64,000 bases of DNA from Sva-07 sp963747375 (GTDB taxonomy: Bacteria; Actinomycetota; Acidimicrobiia; Acidimicrobiales; Ilumatobacteraceae), in assembly GCA_963747375.1 (NCBI GenBank), contig CAVVFL010000022.1, forward strand, positions 620,001-684,000, given 5' to 3'. Position 1 is the first letter of the stretch. Each line of letters opens with the position of its first letter. The notes below the pieces were generated by a model. The model was not told the DNA's origin and searched no databases. It saw only the letters and a list, made by a program, of their open reading frames with translations. A program made the translations under genes and the position numbers. Positions 19,703-29,468 of this stretch are shown here, in pieces.

Positions 19703-21172
19703 GTGACCAACATCTTGGTGATCGACGTCGGGACCACCGGTCTGCGCGCCGCTGTCGTCGACGACACGCTGACCGTGCGCACGTTCGAGTACCGCAGCTG
19801 CCACCCGACGAACCCCGCCCCCGGGTTGGTCGAGTTCGACGGTGCGCAGATGGCCGCACAACTCCTCGACGCCGCCCGAACGGCCATCGCCTCCGTCGGC
19901 GAACCGATCTCGGCGGTCGGCATCACCAACCAACGCGCCAGCGTGCTCATGTGGGACCGAGCGACCGGTGAACCGGTCGGACCCGGGATCGGTTGGCAGG
20001 ACCTGCGCACGGTCGGCGACTGCATCATGGCCAAGATCGAGCACGGGTGGGCGCTCGCTCCGAACCAGTCGGCGACCAAGGTCGCCTGGCTGCTCGCGAA
20101 CACGCCTGGCATCGACGGGCGCGACCTCTGCATCGGCACGATCGACTCGTGGGTGGCCTGGACCCTGTCGGACGGTGCGCTCCACGTGAGTGACCACACG
20201 AATGCGTCGGCGACGACCAACGGGCTGCGACTCGTCGACGGTTCCGGTTGGAACCAAACCGTGTGTGACGCGCTCGGCATCCCCGTGTCGATGCTGGCGA
20301 CCGTCGTCGACTCGGTGGGCGTGTGCGGTGAGGCAACGGCACTGCCCGGGGCACCGCCCATCGCCGCGCTGCTCGGCGACCAGCAGGCATCGCTGATCGG
20401 GCAGGGCTGCGTCCGACCCGGTCGGGCGAAGATCACCTTCGGCAGCGGCGGCATGCTCGACATGTGCACCGACCGGCCGACCCCCGCCGGCGCCTATCGC
20501 GACGAGGCCGGAACCTATCCCCTGCCACTCTGGTCGATCGACGGACGCCTCACCTGGGGCGTGGAGGGCATCATGCTGTCGGCGGGGACCAACGTCGAGT
20601 GGCTCTGCGACGACCTCGGCCTGATCGACCATCCGGCCCAGAGCCACGACGTCGCGAGTCGATGCGCCGACAGCGACGGGGTCGTCTACGTCCCTGCGCT
20701 GATGGGTCTGGGCACGCCGCGCTGGGACTACGGCGCCCGTGGCACCCTGCTCGGATTGACGCGCGGTTCGGGCCGCGAACACGTGGTGCGCGCCGTGCTC
20801 GAGGGTGTCGCCCACCGTGGGGCCGACCTGCTCGATGCCGCCGAGGCCGACACCGGGATCGACATCCACACGGTTCGCATCGACGGTGGCATGAGCCGCA
20901 ACCCGACGTTCGTGCAAGCGCTCGCCGATGCAGCCGATCGACCCGTCGAGGTCGCACCGGTCGCCGAATCGACGACCATCGGCGCAGCGTTCATGGCAGG
21001 TCTCGGCGTCGGCGTCTGGAACGACATCCACGATCTCGATGGCCTGTGGCAACCATCGCACGTCGTCGATCCACGTCCGGACAACGACCACGCCCGCCAA
21101 CGCGAGCGATGGTCCGGCGCGCTCGACCGCGCCGCCGGTTGGTATCCCGATCTCTCGGCCCTCGACTTCTGA
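19703..21172 (+). CDS. glpK: FGGY carbohydrate kinase, glycerol kinase-like
   Basis: 490 residues, intact. FGGY features: ILVIDVGTTGLRAAVVDD at the N-terminus, SAVGITNQRASVLMWDRATG, GIGWQDLRT, LLGDQQASLIGQGC, KITFGSGGMLDM and the C-terminal TVRIDGGMSRNPTFVQALAD. GTG 19703 has a GGGGAGA ribosome site. Glycerol kinase is preferred because of the linked GlpD-like gene and the QR and GWQD motifs, although some FGGY kinases of other polyols look alike. The product would supply glycerol-3-phosphate to the upstream enzymes. Confidence 0.8.
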   Translation: MTNILVIDVGTTGLRAAVVDDTLTVRTFEYRSCHPTNPAPGLVEFDGAQMAAQLLDAARTAIASVGEPISAVGITNQRASVLMWDRATGEPVGPGIGWQDLRTVGDCIMAKIEHGWALAPNQSATKVAWLLANTPGIDGRDLCIGTIDSWVAWTLSDGALHVSDHTNASATTNGLRLVDGSGWNQTVCDALGIPVSMLATVVDSVGVCGEATALPGAPPIAALLGDQQASLIGQGCVRPGRAKITFGSGGMLDMCTDRPTPAGAYRDEAGTYPLPLWSIDGRLTWGVEGIMLSAGTNVEWLCDDLGLIDHPAQSHDVASRCADSDGVVYVPALMGLGTPRWDYGARGTLLGLTRGSGREHVVRAVLEGVAHRGADLLDAAEADTGIDIHTVRIDGGMSRNPTFVQALADAADRPVEVAPVAESTTIGAAFMAGLGVGVWNDIHDLDGLWQPSHVVDPRPDNDHARQRERWSGALDRAAGWYPDLSALDF

Positions 21173-21270
21173 ACGATCACCAGATGACGAGCCCCAGGAC
21201 CCTAGAATTGCTCGGATGCCCTCCCAGCGGGAAGGCTGTAGGACGCATGACCCCGAAAGGACACTCCCCT

Positions 21271-21873
21271 GTGGACCTCGAATCCGCTCAGACCGTCACG
21301 TCACGGCGCAGCCTTGCCGGCGCGCTGGGCGTTGCCGGCCTTGCCAGTGCCGTCGCGCTCGCCGTTGCCCGGCCGGTTTCAGCCGCCCCGTACTCCCCGA
21401 CCGTCGCGGATTCCACGACGCTCGAGCAGGCCCTCCAGATCGAGTTGGCCGCCAAGCTGCTGTATCGCGACGCGCTGGCCGCCGGGTTGACGGATGCCGC
21501 CGCCCTCGTGGCCCAGACGTTCGGCGACAACCACGAGGCGTACGCGGATCAGTTCGCGGGCATCACGGGCATCTCGGCCGACACCTACGACGTGGCGTTC
21601 TACGATGCCTACAAGAACGACTTCGCCACGAAAGACGTGGCCCAGTTCGCGCAGGCGGCGTGGGAGCTGGAGAACAACCTTGCAGCCACGTACACCAAGC
21701 TGTTCACCTCCCTGGAGTCCGTCAGTTCCCAGACCGTGGTGGCCTCGATCGTCGTGATCAACGGACGCATGGCGACGGTGCTCGCCGACCTCGCGGGCGT
21801 GTCGAGCGACGTCGACCTCCTGTTCGATCCACCAGCGGAAATCATCACACTCCCGGAGCCGCAGAAGCCATGA
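21271..21873 (+). CDS. Tat-exported ferritin-like domain protein
   Basis: About 200 residues. The N-terminus has a twin-arginine signal (TSRRSLAGALG) followed by a hydrophobic run and VSAAP cleavage region. The mature part is a helical ferritin-like domain: TTLEQALQIELAAKLLYRDAL, given by its ELAAKLLYRD core, DNHEAYADQFAGIT and WELENNLAATYTKLF. GTG 21271 is preferred over ATG 21247 because AAAGGA sits 9 nt upstream. It overlaps the next gene as ATGA. Diiron ligands are not obvious at every position, so metal binding is unproven. Confidence 0.78.
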   Translation: MDLESAQTVTSRRSLAGALGVAGLASAVALAVARPVSAAPYSPTVADSTTLEQALQIELAAKLLYRDALAAGLTDAAALVAQTFGDNHEAYADQFAGITGISADTYDVAFYDAYKNDFATKDVAQFAQAAWELENNLAATYTKLFTSLESVSSQTVVASIVVINGRMATVLADLAGVSSDVDLLFDPPAEIITLPEPQKP

Positions 21874-22700
21874 ACGCGTTCGCGTCGAAATCCGATTCCC
21901 AGGTCACCCGGCGTCAGGCGTTCAAGATCGGTGGACTCACCGTGTCGCTGGCCGCACTCGCCGCCGCGTGTGGCAGCGACCTCCAGGGTGACACCGCCCC
22001 GGGACGCGTCGGCTACGCACCGCCGATCACTGATCCACCGGAGTATGTCGTCGACGACGCCGTGCTGCTGCGCACCGCTGCGTCGCTCGAGTACTCGGCG
22101 ATCTCGGTGTACGAGCAGGCCTTGGAGATCGGTGGACTCGACGCGTCGGGTCAGACACTCGTCGAGGGCCTGATCGACAATCACCAGGCTGTCGCCGACG
22201 AGATGGGTGCACTCACCGAGGCCGAGGGCGGAGTTCCCTGGGAGTGTTCGAACCCGTGGCTCGACGATCGACTCATCGCACCGGTACTCGAGGCGATCAA
22301 GGCGAGCGACGACCCGACTCGCGATGTCCTGAACCTGGCGGTCGCACTCGAGAACCTCGCTGCGTCGACCCACCAGGTCCTCGCGGTCGAGTTGACGGCG
22401 CCGGCGGCCAAGACAGCCACGCTCGAGGCTGCCACACTCTCATCGAGACAATCGGCGGCCATCGTCGTGCTCACTCGGGGACCCGATGGCTACATCAGCC
22501 CCGAGGTCGTCGGCGACGGTGTCCCCACCGACCCGTCCGGCGTGCCGTACACCTATGCGATCACCAGCCGGTTCGGGTCCGTCGGCCAGGCCGAACTGAT
22601 CGTCGGCGCACCCGACGAGAACGGCGCACGCGAATCGTTCACGATGCAGACGCCCGCGGCGAACTCCTACATCTACAACGAGCTCGAACCGAGCTGCTGA
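21870..22700 (+). CDS. Tat lipoprotein with ferritin-like domain
   Basis: 276 residues. The signal combines a twin-arginine motif (VTRRQAFKIGG) with a lipobox (LAAACGSD), so export by Tat and lipid anchoring at the cell surface is likely. The mature part contains EYSAISVYEQALEIGG, LIDNHQAVADEMGALTEAE and LENLAASTHQVLAVEL, the E...ExxH spacing of ferritin-like proteins, then a C-terminal beta-rich region (YAITSRFGSVGQAELIVG). It is cotranslated with the preceding paralogue-like gene, suggesting a heteromeric envelope complex. Function unknown. Confidence 0.8.
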   Translation: MNAFASKSDSQVTRRQAFKIGGLTVSLAALAAACGSDLQGDTAPGRVGYAPPITDPPEYVVDDAVLLRTAASLEYSAISVYEQALEIGGLDASGQTLVEGLIDNHQAVADEMGALTEAEGGVPWECSNPWLDDRLIAPVLEAIKASDDPTRDVLNLAVALENLAASTHQVLAVELTAPAAKTATLEAATLSSRQSAAIVVLTRGPDGYISPEVVGDGVPTDPSGVPYTYAITSRFGSVGQAELIVGAPDENGARESFTMQTPAANSYIYNELEPSC

Positions 22701-22742
22701 CCGGCACGCTCCGGGTGTGCCCGTCGTACACTCCCCCTTCGC

Positions 22743-23131
<389 letters not shown>

Positions 23132-23276
23132 GCCACCACCTCTGACCAGGGCAAACGGGACAGAACATCTGCGAGTTCGAAAGTCCGACTTCTCGTGGCC
23201 CCTCGCCCACACCGCTCGAACCTCGTTGCCTCGACCTCGTCAACCGTGCGATGACACGTCCTCTACCCTGGGCTTC

Positions 23277-23690
23277 ATGATCAAGGATGAGGTCAGGGCG
23301 CTCGTTCAGGGGAAGAACTTCGCAACGATCTCGACGCTTCTGCCGAGCGGCCAGATCCAGACCCACGTGGTGTGGGTCGACTGCGACGATGACCACATCG
23401 TGATCAACACCGAGGTCGAACTGCGCAAGTACAAGAACGTCCAAGCCGATCCGCGGGTCACCATCACCATCTGGGACAAGAGAAATCCTTACTTCTTCGC
23501 GGAAGTCCGAGGTCGCGTCGTTGAGATCGTGACTGGGCCCGAGGCACGGGCAAACATCAACGCGCTCGCCCAGAAGTACCTCGAAGCCGACTATCCCGAA
23601 GAGTTGATTTCCTCTGAACGGGTGATGCTCAAGATCGCCCCGGACAGTCAGATCGTGTTCGCACGCGGCATGCACGACATTCGGCGCTAG
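23277..23690 (+). CDS. PPOX-class (pyridoxamine phosphate oxidase-like, possibly F420-dependent) protein
   Basis: 137 residues: MIKDEVRALVQGKNFATIST, LPSGQIQTHVVWVDCDDDHI, KYKNVQADPRVTITIWDK and YFFAEVRGRVVEIV, a split-barrel flavin/F420-binding fold. It resembles actinobacterial PPOX-class F420-dependent proteins that reduce small substrates. ATG 23277 is chosen because an upstream extension of the frame would run into RNase P RNA. It stands alone between rnpB and a small zinc-ribbon candidate. Confidence 0.82.
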   Translation: MIKDEVRALVQGKNFATISTLLPSGQIQTHVVWVDCDDDHIVINTEVELRKYKNVQADPRVTITIWDKRNPYFFAEVRGRVVEIVTGPEARANINALAQKYLEADYPEELISSERVMLKIAPDSQIVFARGMHDIRR

Positions 23691-23859
23691 GCAGCAGGCC
23701 CCGCGAGCATTCTCCGGCGCGACAGAGCCAGAGCGGCCACCGCCGCATCGATGTGCGGCGTTGTCACCGCGACACGCCGGCAGGTCAAGGTCCGAGGATT
23801 CCTTGCCGATAGGACGTCATGCGTATCGGTTGGATTCTCGTCTCGAAAGTGGAAGTGAC

Positions 23860-24039
23860 GTGAACGTCGTCTGCCCCACCTGTGGCCACCCGTTCAGGAT
23901 CGGCGCAAGCTACGGCAAACGCAACGGAAAGCGGATGCACGTCGACTGCATGGCACCCGTCGACGTGCACCAGCGACCGACGTCCACGACGCCTCCCCGC
24001 GACCTCCAGGTCGTTGCAGTGTCGCTCCCCGACGCCTGA
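23860..24039 (+). CDS. Small zinc-ribbon-like protein (putative)
   Basis: 59 codons from GTG 23860: MNVVCPTCGHPFRIGASYGK, a basic stretch, then MHVDCM. One CxxC plus a later cysteine and histidines could make a zinc site. A weak purine-rich GGAAG lies 4-9 nt upstream. Otherwise 23691-24424 holds no convincing gene. Function unknown. Confidence 0.4.
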   Translation: MNVVCPTCGHPFRIGASYGKRNGKRMHVDCMAPVDVHQRPTSTTPPRDLQVVAVSLPDA

Positions 24040-24154
24040 CGCACCATTACCATCGCACCGCCTCTGACCAGGCTCTATACGGCGCCCGGAGCCGTCGATG
24101 CACACTCCGCGGCCTGGCCTCGCCGTCGAATGATCGGTCGACCACCCATTGGCA

Positions 24155-24181
24155 TGTGACAAACGTCACGTCAAATTGACG
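24155..24181. promoter_or_regulatory. CRP-like box overlapping a second palindrome, upstream of the multicopper oxidase
   Basis: The 24040-24424 stretch has no supported gene. Within it, 24155-24170 reads TGTGACAAACGTCACG, matching TGTGA-N6-TCACA of CRP/FNR regulators at 9 of 10 fixed positions. It shares two bases with CGTCAAATTGACG (24169-24181), a 13-bp perfect odd palindrome. The pair lies about 245 bp before the multicopper oxidase start, far for direct activation, so an intervening leader or promoter is implied. Regulator identity is inference. Confidence 0.45.
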
Positions 24182-24424
24182 CGATTCTATTCGGCTCTCC
24201 TGCTAGGTCGTGCGACCTCTTTCCGCCACACGCATCGCCACCGCGGGTGACCGACGACGCGCGGCCAGTCCGGAACCGTTCGAGGTCCTGCGACCTTCGA
24301 CCGACAACGCCGACGGCAAGTACGGCATCGGGAGGAGACCCGACGGTCGTGTTGCGCTCACCCTCCCGGTCGACGCATCTGGGTCAAAGCGGGACGATAC
24401 CGACAGCGTCCGCGGGAGGGCACG

Positions 24425-26706
24425 ATGCAAACGAAGCAGATTCCGGTCGAGGAATCGCCGACGATCGAGACGCCAGAAGATGGCGCGATCACCACCAACG
24501 CGATCCCCCGCCGGGCGTTCCTGAAGCTCGGAGCGATCGGCACTGCAGTCGCCGCGGCCGGCACCGTCGGCTCACAGCTGGTGCCCGATCTGCGCAACCG
24601 GGGCCTGCTCTCCGCCGACGGTCTGTTCGACGCCACGTCGATTGCACTCGCCGACTCGCTCTACACAGAGGCATTCCCGACGAGCCCGCTCATCCTCAAT
24701 CCGTTCCAGGACGCGCTGGTGATCCCGAAGGCGCTCGCACCGGAACCGTGGATCGACTACACCAACTGGAAGCAGCCCCCTGGGCCGGGTATCGGCCAGC
24801 AGAACTCGTTCGGCAACGAGCGGCATCAGGTGTGGTGCAACGATCCGAGGGTCCACAGCCCGGATCCACTCGTCTACAAGCTCGAACTCACGGTGGCCGG
24901 TCACTCGTTCACCACGTCGCCGGTACTCCCCATCGACTCGAACGGCAAGCCGACGCATTCGTACGACCAGTTCGGCAATCGGGTCGACCCGGGGCCCCGG
25001 GTCCTGCCTGCCAGCACGATCTACGGCTTCAACGGCACGTTCCCCGGCCCGATGATCAACAACGAGTACGGCAGGCCCGCACTGGTGCGATTCGTCAACC
25101 GGCTCGACGAGAACCCGATGAACCTCGACCGCCAGGACTTCGGTGCGCCGGACGCCTCGTTCCTGACCCACCTGCACAACGCTCACACCGCCCCCGAGAG
25201 TGACGGCAACCCGCACTACTCGATGAGTGAACGGCCCGAAGTACCACGGCTACGAACCGGGTACGTGGTGCGACAACCTGTACCTCAACTGGCCGGCGGG
25301 CGGCGACGACCGCGAGAAGCAGAGCTTCTTCTGGTTCCACGACCACCGCATGGACCACACCGGGGCGAACGTCTACAAGGGCATGGTCGGGCTCTTCCCC
25401 ATCTACGACCCGAGGATCGACTTCGGCGACGAGACGAACCGCTCGGCCTGCAACTCCCGGGGGTCCGCACGGGCGACATGGAGGTCAACGGCAGGGCCTA
25501 CAACGCCGACGGTTCGTTCGACGTGAAGTACGACATCCCGTTGGCGTTCTTCGACTGCCGCCTCGACGACGGCGTGACGACGCACCAGGACATGCACGAC
25601 GCCATGGGCGAGTACCCCGAGGCCAACAACCCCGACACGCACCCCGAATGGTGGGGCAAGACGTTCTTCAAGCACTTCCCCAACCACGGCTTCGTCGGCG
25701 ACCTCTTCACGGTCAACGGCACGGCCTATCCGATGCTCGAGGTCGAAGCGTCGCAAGTATCGCTTCCGCTTCCTCGACTGCTCGGTCGCCAGAATCTACG
25801 ACTTCCAGTTGATGAGCTCGTCCCAGGGCCCGAAGGCGGCTGCCGACCTCGGCTACGGCGGCTCCGAGCTCCAGGGGCAGTACCGCATCCCCGACGGCGA
25901 GCAGTGCATGCAGTTCGTCGAGATCGCCACCGACGGTGGTCTCCTCCCGGTGCCGATCACGCGGGACAACTTCGAACTGTGGCCGGCCAAGCGACGCGAG
26001 GTGATCATCGACTTCACCCAGTACCAGGACGGCACGCCGACCACCGAGGGCGACGAGATCTACCTGACCAACGTGATGAAGATGACGACCGGACGGATGT
26101 GGGACAAGTCCTCACGGTTCTCGCCGGACCGCGACTACAAGATCCCGATGATGAAGTTCGTGATCGGCAAGCGCCCCGAGGAGTACCCGGGCGGACAGCC
26201 TGACCAGAGCCGCATCCCGGAGTTCATGCGGGCCATCCCCGCGGTCCCCAGGAACTGGAAGGACCTGATGGACAATCGGATGATCTTCGAGCTGCAGCGC
26301 GGAAGTGCCGGCGGCGAGATGGAGTGGCTGATCAACGGCGAGGCCTTCGACCCCGACGAACGTCATTCGGAGTCTCAAGAACAAGAACGGCAAGCGACCG
26401 CTGGCGCAGCAGAAGATGGGCAGCTTCAACCTGTGGGAGATCCGCAACGGCGGTGGCGGTTGGGTGCACCCGATGCACCTCCACATGGAGGAACACCGCA
26501 CCGTCATGCGCAACGGCAAGGAGATCAAGGGCCCGACCGCAGATCATCCCGACGACATGTCGAAGGAAGACGTGATCGCACTCGACCCGAGCGAGTCGGT
26601 GATCGTCTACCGCGGCTTCCGGGACTTCGTCGGACCGTACGTGGCCCACTGCCACAACCTGGCCCACGAGGACCACGCCATGATGTTCGGCTGGGAAATC
26701 ACCTGA
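24425..26706 (+). CDS. Tat-exported multicopper oxidase (four frameshifts)
   Basis: About 760 residues, larger than CueO or laccases (about 500). Tat signal: NAIPRRAFLKLGAIGTAVAA. Copper-ligand motifs in order: TFLTHLHNAH-like (LTHLHNAH), FFWFHDHRMDH, WVHPMHLHMEEH and AHCHNLAHEDHAMM, the last with the type-1 Cys, His and axial Met. Cupredoxin cores include TIYGFNGTFPGPMINNEYG. Shifts near 25233, 25453, 25750 and 26355. GGGAGGG precedes ATG 24425. Bilirubin oxidase/CotA-like or Mn(II) oxidase activity is plausible; substrate unknown. Followed by a membrane protein with a strong ribosome site. Confidence 0.85.
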
Positions 26707-26742
26707 ACCCGGTCAGCACGAACGGAGAGAGGAGGAGAACCC

Positions 26743-27390
26743 ATGTCCATCCATGAAACGATCGAACGCCCGGTCGAGCAGCAACATCGGCTCCGGCTGT
26801 CCGTGCTCACCGTGATGGTGTTCGCCGTGGCGCTCGCCTACGCCGACGGTTTCTGGGTGACCTCACTCCAAGGAGCGGTCGGGTCGCTGGAGCGCAGCCG
26901 GCCACCGTTTGAGCGGTGGTTGCGTGACTCGACGTTGATGTTGCCGCTGTACGTGGGGGCCGTGTGGTGCGCGCTGCGGCTGACCCGCCGTTGGGTCGGC
27001 CAGAGCCGGCGGTCGGCGGCGCGGATCGGTACGGCGGCCGTGCTGATCATGACCCTCGGCACCGCAGTCGGCATCGCTGAGGTTGCCAACAGTTCGGCGT
27101 ACGACTACCACCTGCAGACCAAGCACCTCGAACTCGTCGAGGAGATGAACTATGCGCACTCCGTGAAACTCCCGGCGCAGCCTGCCGATGAAGCCGGCTC
27201 CGAGCAGTGTGTCGGTCTCTGTGCGGCCAAGCGTTCGACGCTCAGGCTTCACGTACGTGCGGTGACCTACGCCAGCCTCGTGCTCCTGCTCACCAACATC
27301 GTCATGGTGGCCTGGATCTTCGCGCTGCGGGGCGACCGGCTGTGGAAGCGGACCGCTGTGACCGCTCGGCCCGAAGGGATCCTGACGTGA
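26743..27390 (+). CDS. Four-span membrane protein after the multicopper oxidase
   Basis: 215 residues with a very strong ribosome site (GAGAGGAGGAG) before ATG 26743. Membrane spans: LSVLTVMVFAVALAYADGFWV, LMLPLYVGAVWCALRL, IGTAAVLIMTLGTAVGIAEV and TYASLVLLLTNIVMVAWIFAL, given approximately. Between spans 3 and 4 lies a loop with CVGLCAAK and several His/Glu residues (YHLQTKHLELVEEMNYAH). Likely cotranscribed with the oxidase; it might anchor it or handle copper or electrons, which is inference. Confidence 0.8.
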   Translation: MSIHETIERPVEQQHRLRLSVLTVMVFAVALAYADGFWVTSLQGAVGSLERSRPPFERWLRDSTLMLPLYVGAVWCALRLTRRWVGQSRRSAARIGTAAVLIMTLGTAVGIAEVANSSAYDYHLQTKHLELVEEMNYAHSVKLPAQPADEAGSEQCVGLCAAKRSTLRLHVRAVTYASLVLLLTNIVMVAWIFALRGDRLWKRTAVTARPEGILT

Positions 27391-27437
27391 CCGCCTTCAA
27401 CCCACCGCCGGTCAGCTCGTGGTCGAGCCGACGCCGC

Positions 27438-28070
27438 TCAGGTGTGACGCTCGGGCAGGTTCCGTTCCGCCCAGACCGCTGCCTGGGTGCGGTCGGACAC
27501 GCCGATGCGCTGGAAGAGACGGCTGCAGTGCGTCTTGACCGTCTTCTCGCTGATGCCGAGCGCCAGGGCGATCTGCTTGTTCTGGTGCCCGTCGACGATC
27601 AAGCGGAGCACGTCGAGCTCACGTCGGGTCAGTTGCGAGGCCGGGGCCTCGAGCTGCCAGCCGCCGCGCAGCAGATGTCCTGCGACCGACGGGCTCAGCG
27701 GGGCACCTCCGTCGAGCACCGACCGGATGCCGGAGACCAGAACGTCGGGTTCGACGTCCTTGACGAGGTAGCCGTGAGCGCCGGCGTCCAGTGCACCGAC
27801 GACCTGTTGCGGGTCGTTGTGGGTACTCAGGGCGATGACGATCACGTCCGGATGCATGGCGACCAGGCGTCGAGTGGTCTCGATGCCATCCATGTTGGGC
27901 ATCGCCATGTCCATCAGGACGACCTGCGCCGAAACGGTGCCCGCGAGCTCCAGGGCCTCCTCCCCGCTGCGCGCCGCACCGACGACTTCGATGTCGTCGT
28001 ACGACTCGAGCAGGCGTTCGAGGCCGATACGGACCACGGCGTGATCGTCGACGAGGAGAACTCGGATCAA
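27438..28070 (-). CDS. NarL/LuxR-type response regulator 1
   Basis: 210 residues. Receiver domain: MIRVLLVDDHAVVRIGLERL, phosphoacceptor Asp in VVLMDMAMPNMDGIE, switch Ser/Thr in VIALSTHND and Lys in GYLVKDVEPD. C-terminal LuxR helix-turn-helix: LTRRELDVLRLIVDGHQNKQ and SEKTVKTHCSRLFQRIGVSD. It overlaps the kinase upstream by 4 bp and forms a two-gene system with it. Paralogue of the regulator at 37202-37855. Confidence 0.92.
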   Translation of the reverse strand: MIRVLLVDDHAVVRIGLERLLESYDDIEVVGAARSGEEALELAGTVSAQVVLMDMAMPNMDGIETTRRLVAMHPDVIVIALSTHNDPQQVVGALDAGAHGYLVKDVEPDVLVSGIRSVLDGGAPLSPSVAGHLLRGGWQLEAPASQLTRRELDVLRLIVDGHQNKQIALALGISEKTVKTHCSRLFQRIGVSDRTQAAVWAERNLPERHT

Positions 28071-29332
28071 TGCGCCACTTCCAATTCGACGGTCAACGTC
28101 GTCCCGTCATTCGGCGCCGACTCGATGGTCAGCTCACCACCGGCATCTTGGATCACGTCATGAATCAGCCGCAGGCCGATGTGGCCGATCTCGCACTTGG
28201 ACGGCTCGAAGCCGGAACCGTTGTCGCAAACCGTGAGCACGAGTCGGCCGCGTCGCTCCACCAGCCGGACCACCACCTCAGTGGCGTTCGCGTGAGCTGC
28301 GACGTTGCGCAGCCCCTCGCGGGCAACACGCAGGAGGAGCAGCTCCTCCATCGGCGTCAACCGCAGCGGTTGCACATCGAGGCGAACGTCGACGCCGAGT
28401 TGGCGGAGGGCCGAGACGAGATCGTCGATGCCGGCAACCCATCCTTCGGGGGGCACTTCGACCGGGTAGATGCTGCCGAGCAGGCTGCGCAGCGATGTGA
28501 CGGCCGCACGAGTCGAGGTGGCCATCTCCGACAGCGGTTCTGCACGTTCGGGTGTCGACTCTGCGAGCGCCGCCAGGCCGAACGACACACCGATCAGGTC
28601 CTGGACGACACCGTCATGAACCTGGGCCGCCACTCGGCGGCGCTCGGCATCGGACGACTCGATCAGACGTTCGAGCAGATTCGTGTGTCGGCGCTCGGAC
28701 CGAGCCAGGCGAGTCCCGAGAAAGAGCACCAGGATCAGCTGCGCAACGGCGAGCACGATCAGGGCCGCGGTCATCAGCGGTACGAACTCCCGTCGCAGCG
28801 TCGCAGCGCGCTGGGTGACGAGATCGTAGGGCGCGTAGATCTCGACGACCACCGGTGTCCCAGTGGTGGTGCTCGCTCCCACGTAGACCTCCAGCAAACG
28901 ACTGTCGCCGCTCGCTGCTTCGAGGTTGTTCTCGACCTTGTCGAGGTGGCTCACATCGACGGTGTAATCCTGCGAGCCGAACAATCTGCGATCGGCGGCG
29001 TCGAGGTCGAACGTCTCGCCGACGATGGATTGCTCATCCGACCAGAGGACCATGCCGTCCTCCGACCAGATCTTGATGTGATCGATCTCGCCCCGACTGA
29101 TCAGCGCGATGCCGGCTTCGTTGATCGCTGCTCGTGCCGACGGGTCCTCTGCAAGGAGCTCATCGGTGAGGAACGGGGCGAGTGCGAGCGTGACGGACTC
29201 CGCTCCGAAGCTTCCCGCCTCGTCCAGAGACACTTCGGTCGCCGCGTTGTCGATGATGCGAACGGCCGCGAATTCGAGGACACCGAGGATGACGATCGAA
29301 CCGATCACGGACGCGATGACCCCACGTGGCAA
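28067..29332 (-). CDS. Sensor histidine kinase 1 (HisKA_3/NarL type)
   Basis: About 420 residues: N-terminal membrane span (VIGSIVILGVLEFAAVRI), an extracytoplasmic sensor domain (MVLWSDEQSIVGETFDL, SRLLEVYVGASTTTGTPVVV), a second span (LMTAALIVLAVAQLILVLFL), then the HisKA_3 box VHDGVVQDLIGVSFGLAAL near residue 236 and an ATPase domain with VLTVCDNGSGFEPS. TTG 29332 is the first possible start and GTG 29308 another. The sensor region is homologous to kinases 2 and 3. Partner is regulator 1, which overlaps its end. Confidence 0.88.
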   Translation of the reverse strand: MPRGVIASVIGSIVILGVLEFAAVRIIDNAATEVSLDEAGSFGAESVTLALAPFLTDELLAEDPSARAAINEAGIALISRGEIDHIKIWSEDGMVLWSDEQSIVGETFDLDAADRRLFGSQDYTVDVSHLDKVENNLEAASGDSRLLEVYVGASTTTGTPVVVEIYAPYDLVTQRAATLRREFVPLMTAALIVLAVAQLILVLFLGTRLARSERRHTNLLERLIESSDAERRRVAAQVHDGVVQDLIGVSFGLAALAESTPERAEPLSEMATSTRAAVTSLRSLLGSIYPVEVPPEGWVAGIDDLVSALRQLGVDVRLDVQPLRLTPMEELLLLRVAREGLRNVAAHANATEVVVRLVERRGRLVLTVCDNGSGFEPSKCEIGHIGLRLIHDVIQDAGGELTIESAPNDGTTLTVELEVAH

Positions 29333-29468
29333 TCTCCGGCTACGACGCGAACGCTGCGACGCGTTCCTGCGCGAAATGGCTGCCCTGCCGTGATGTCATC
29401 GTGGCGCCCGCTCCCAACGATTGTCAGTTCTCAAGCGGGCAAGCTAGCCGCGCCCCAGGAAGAGCGCA

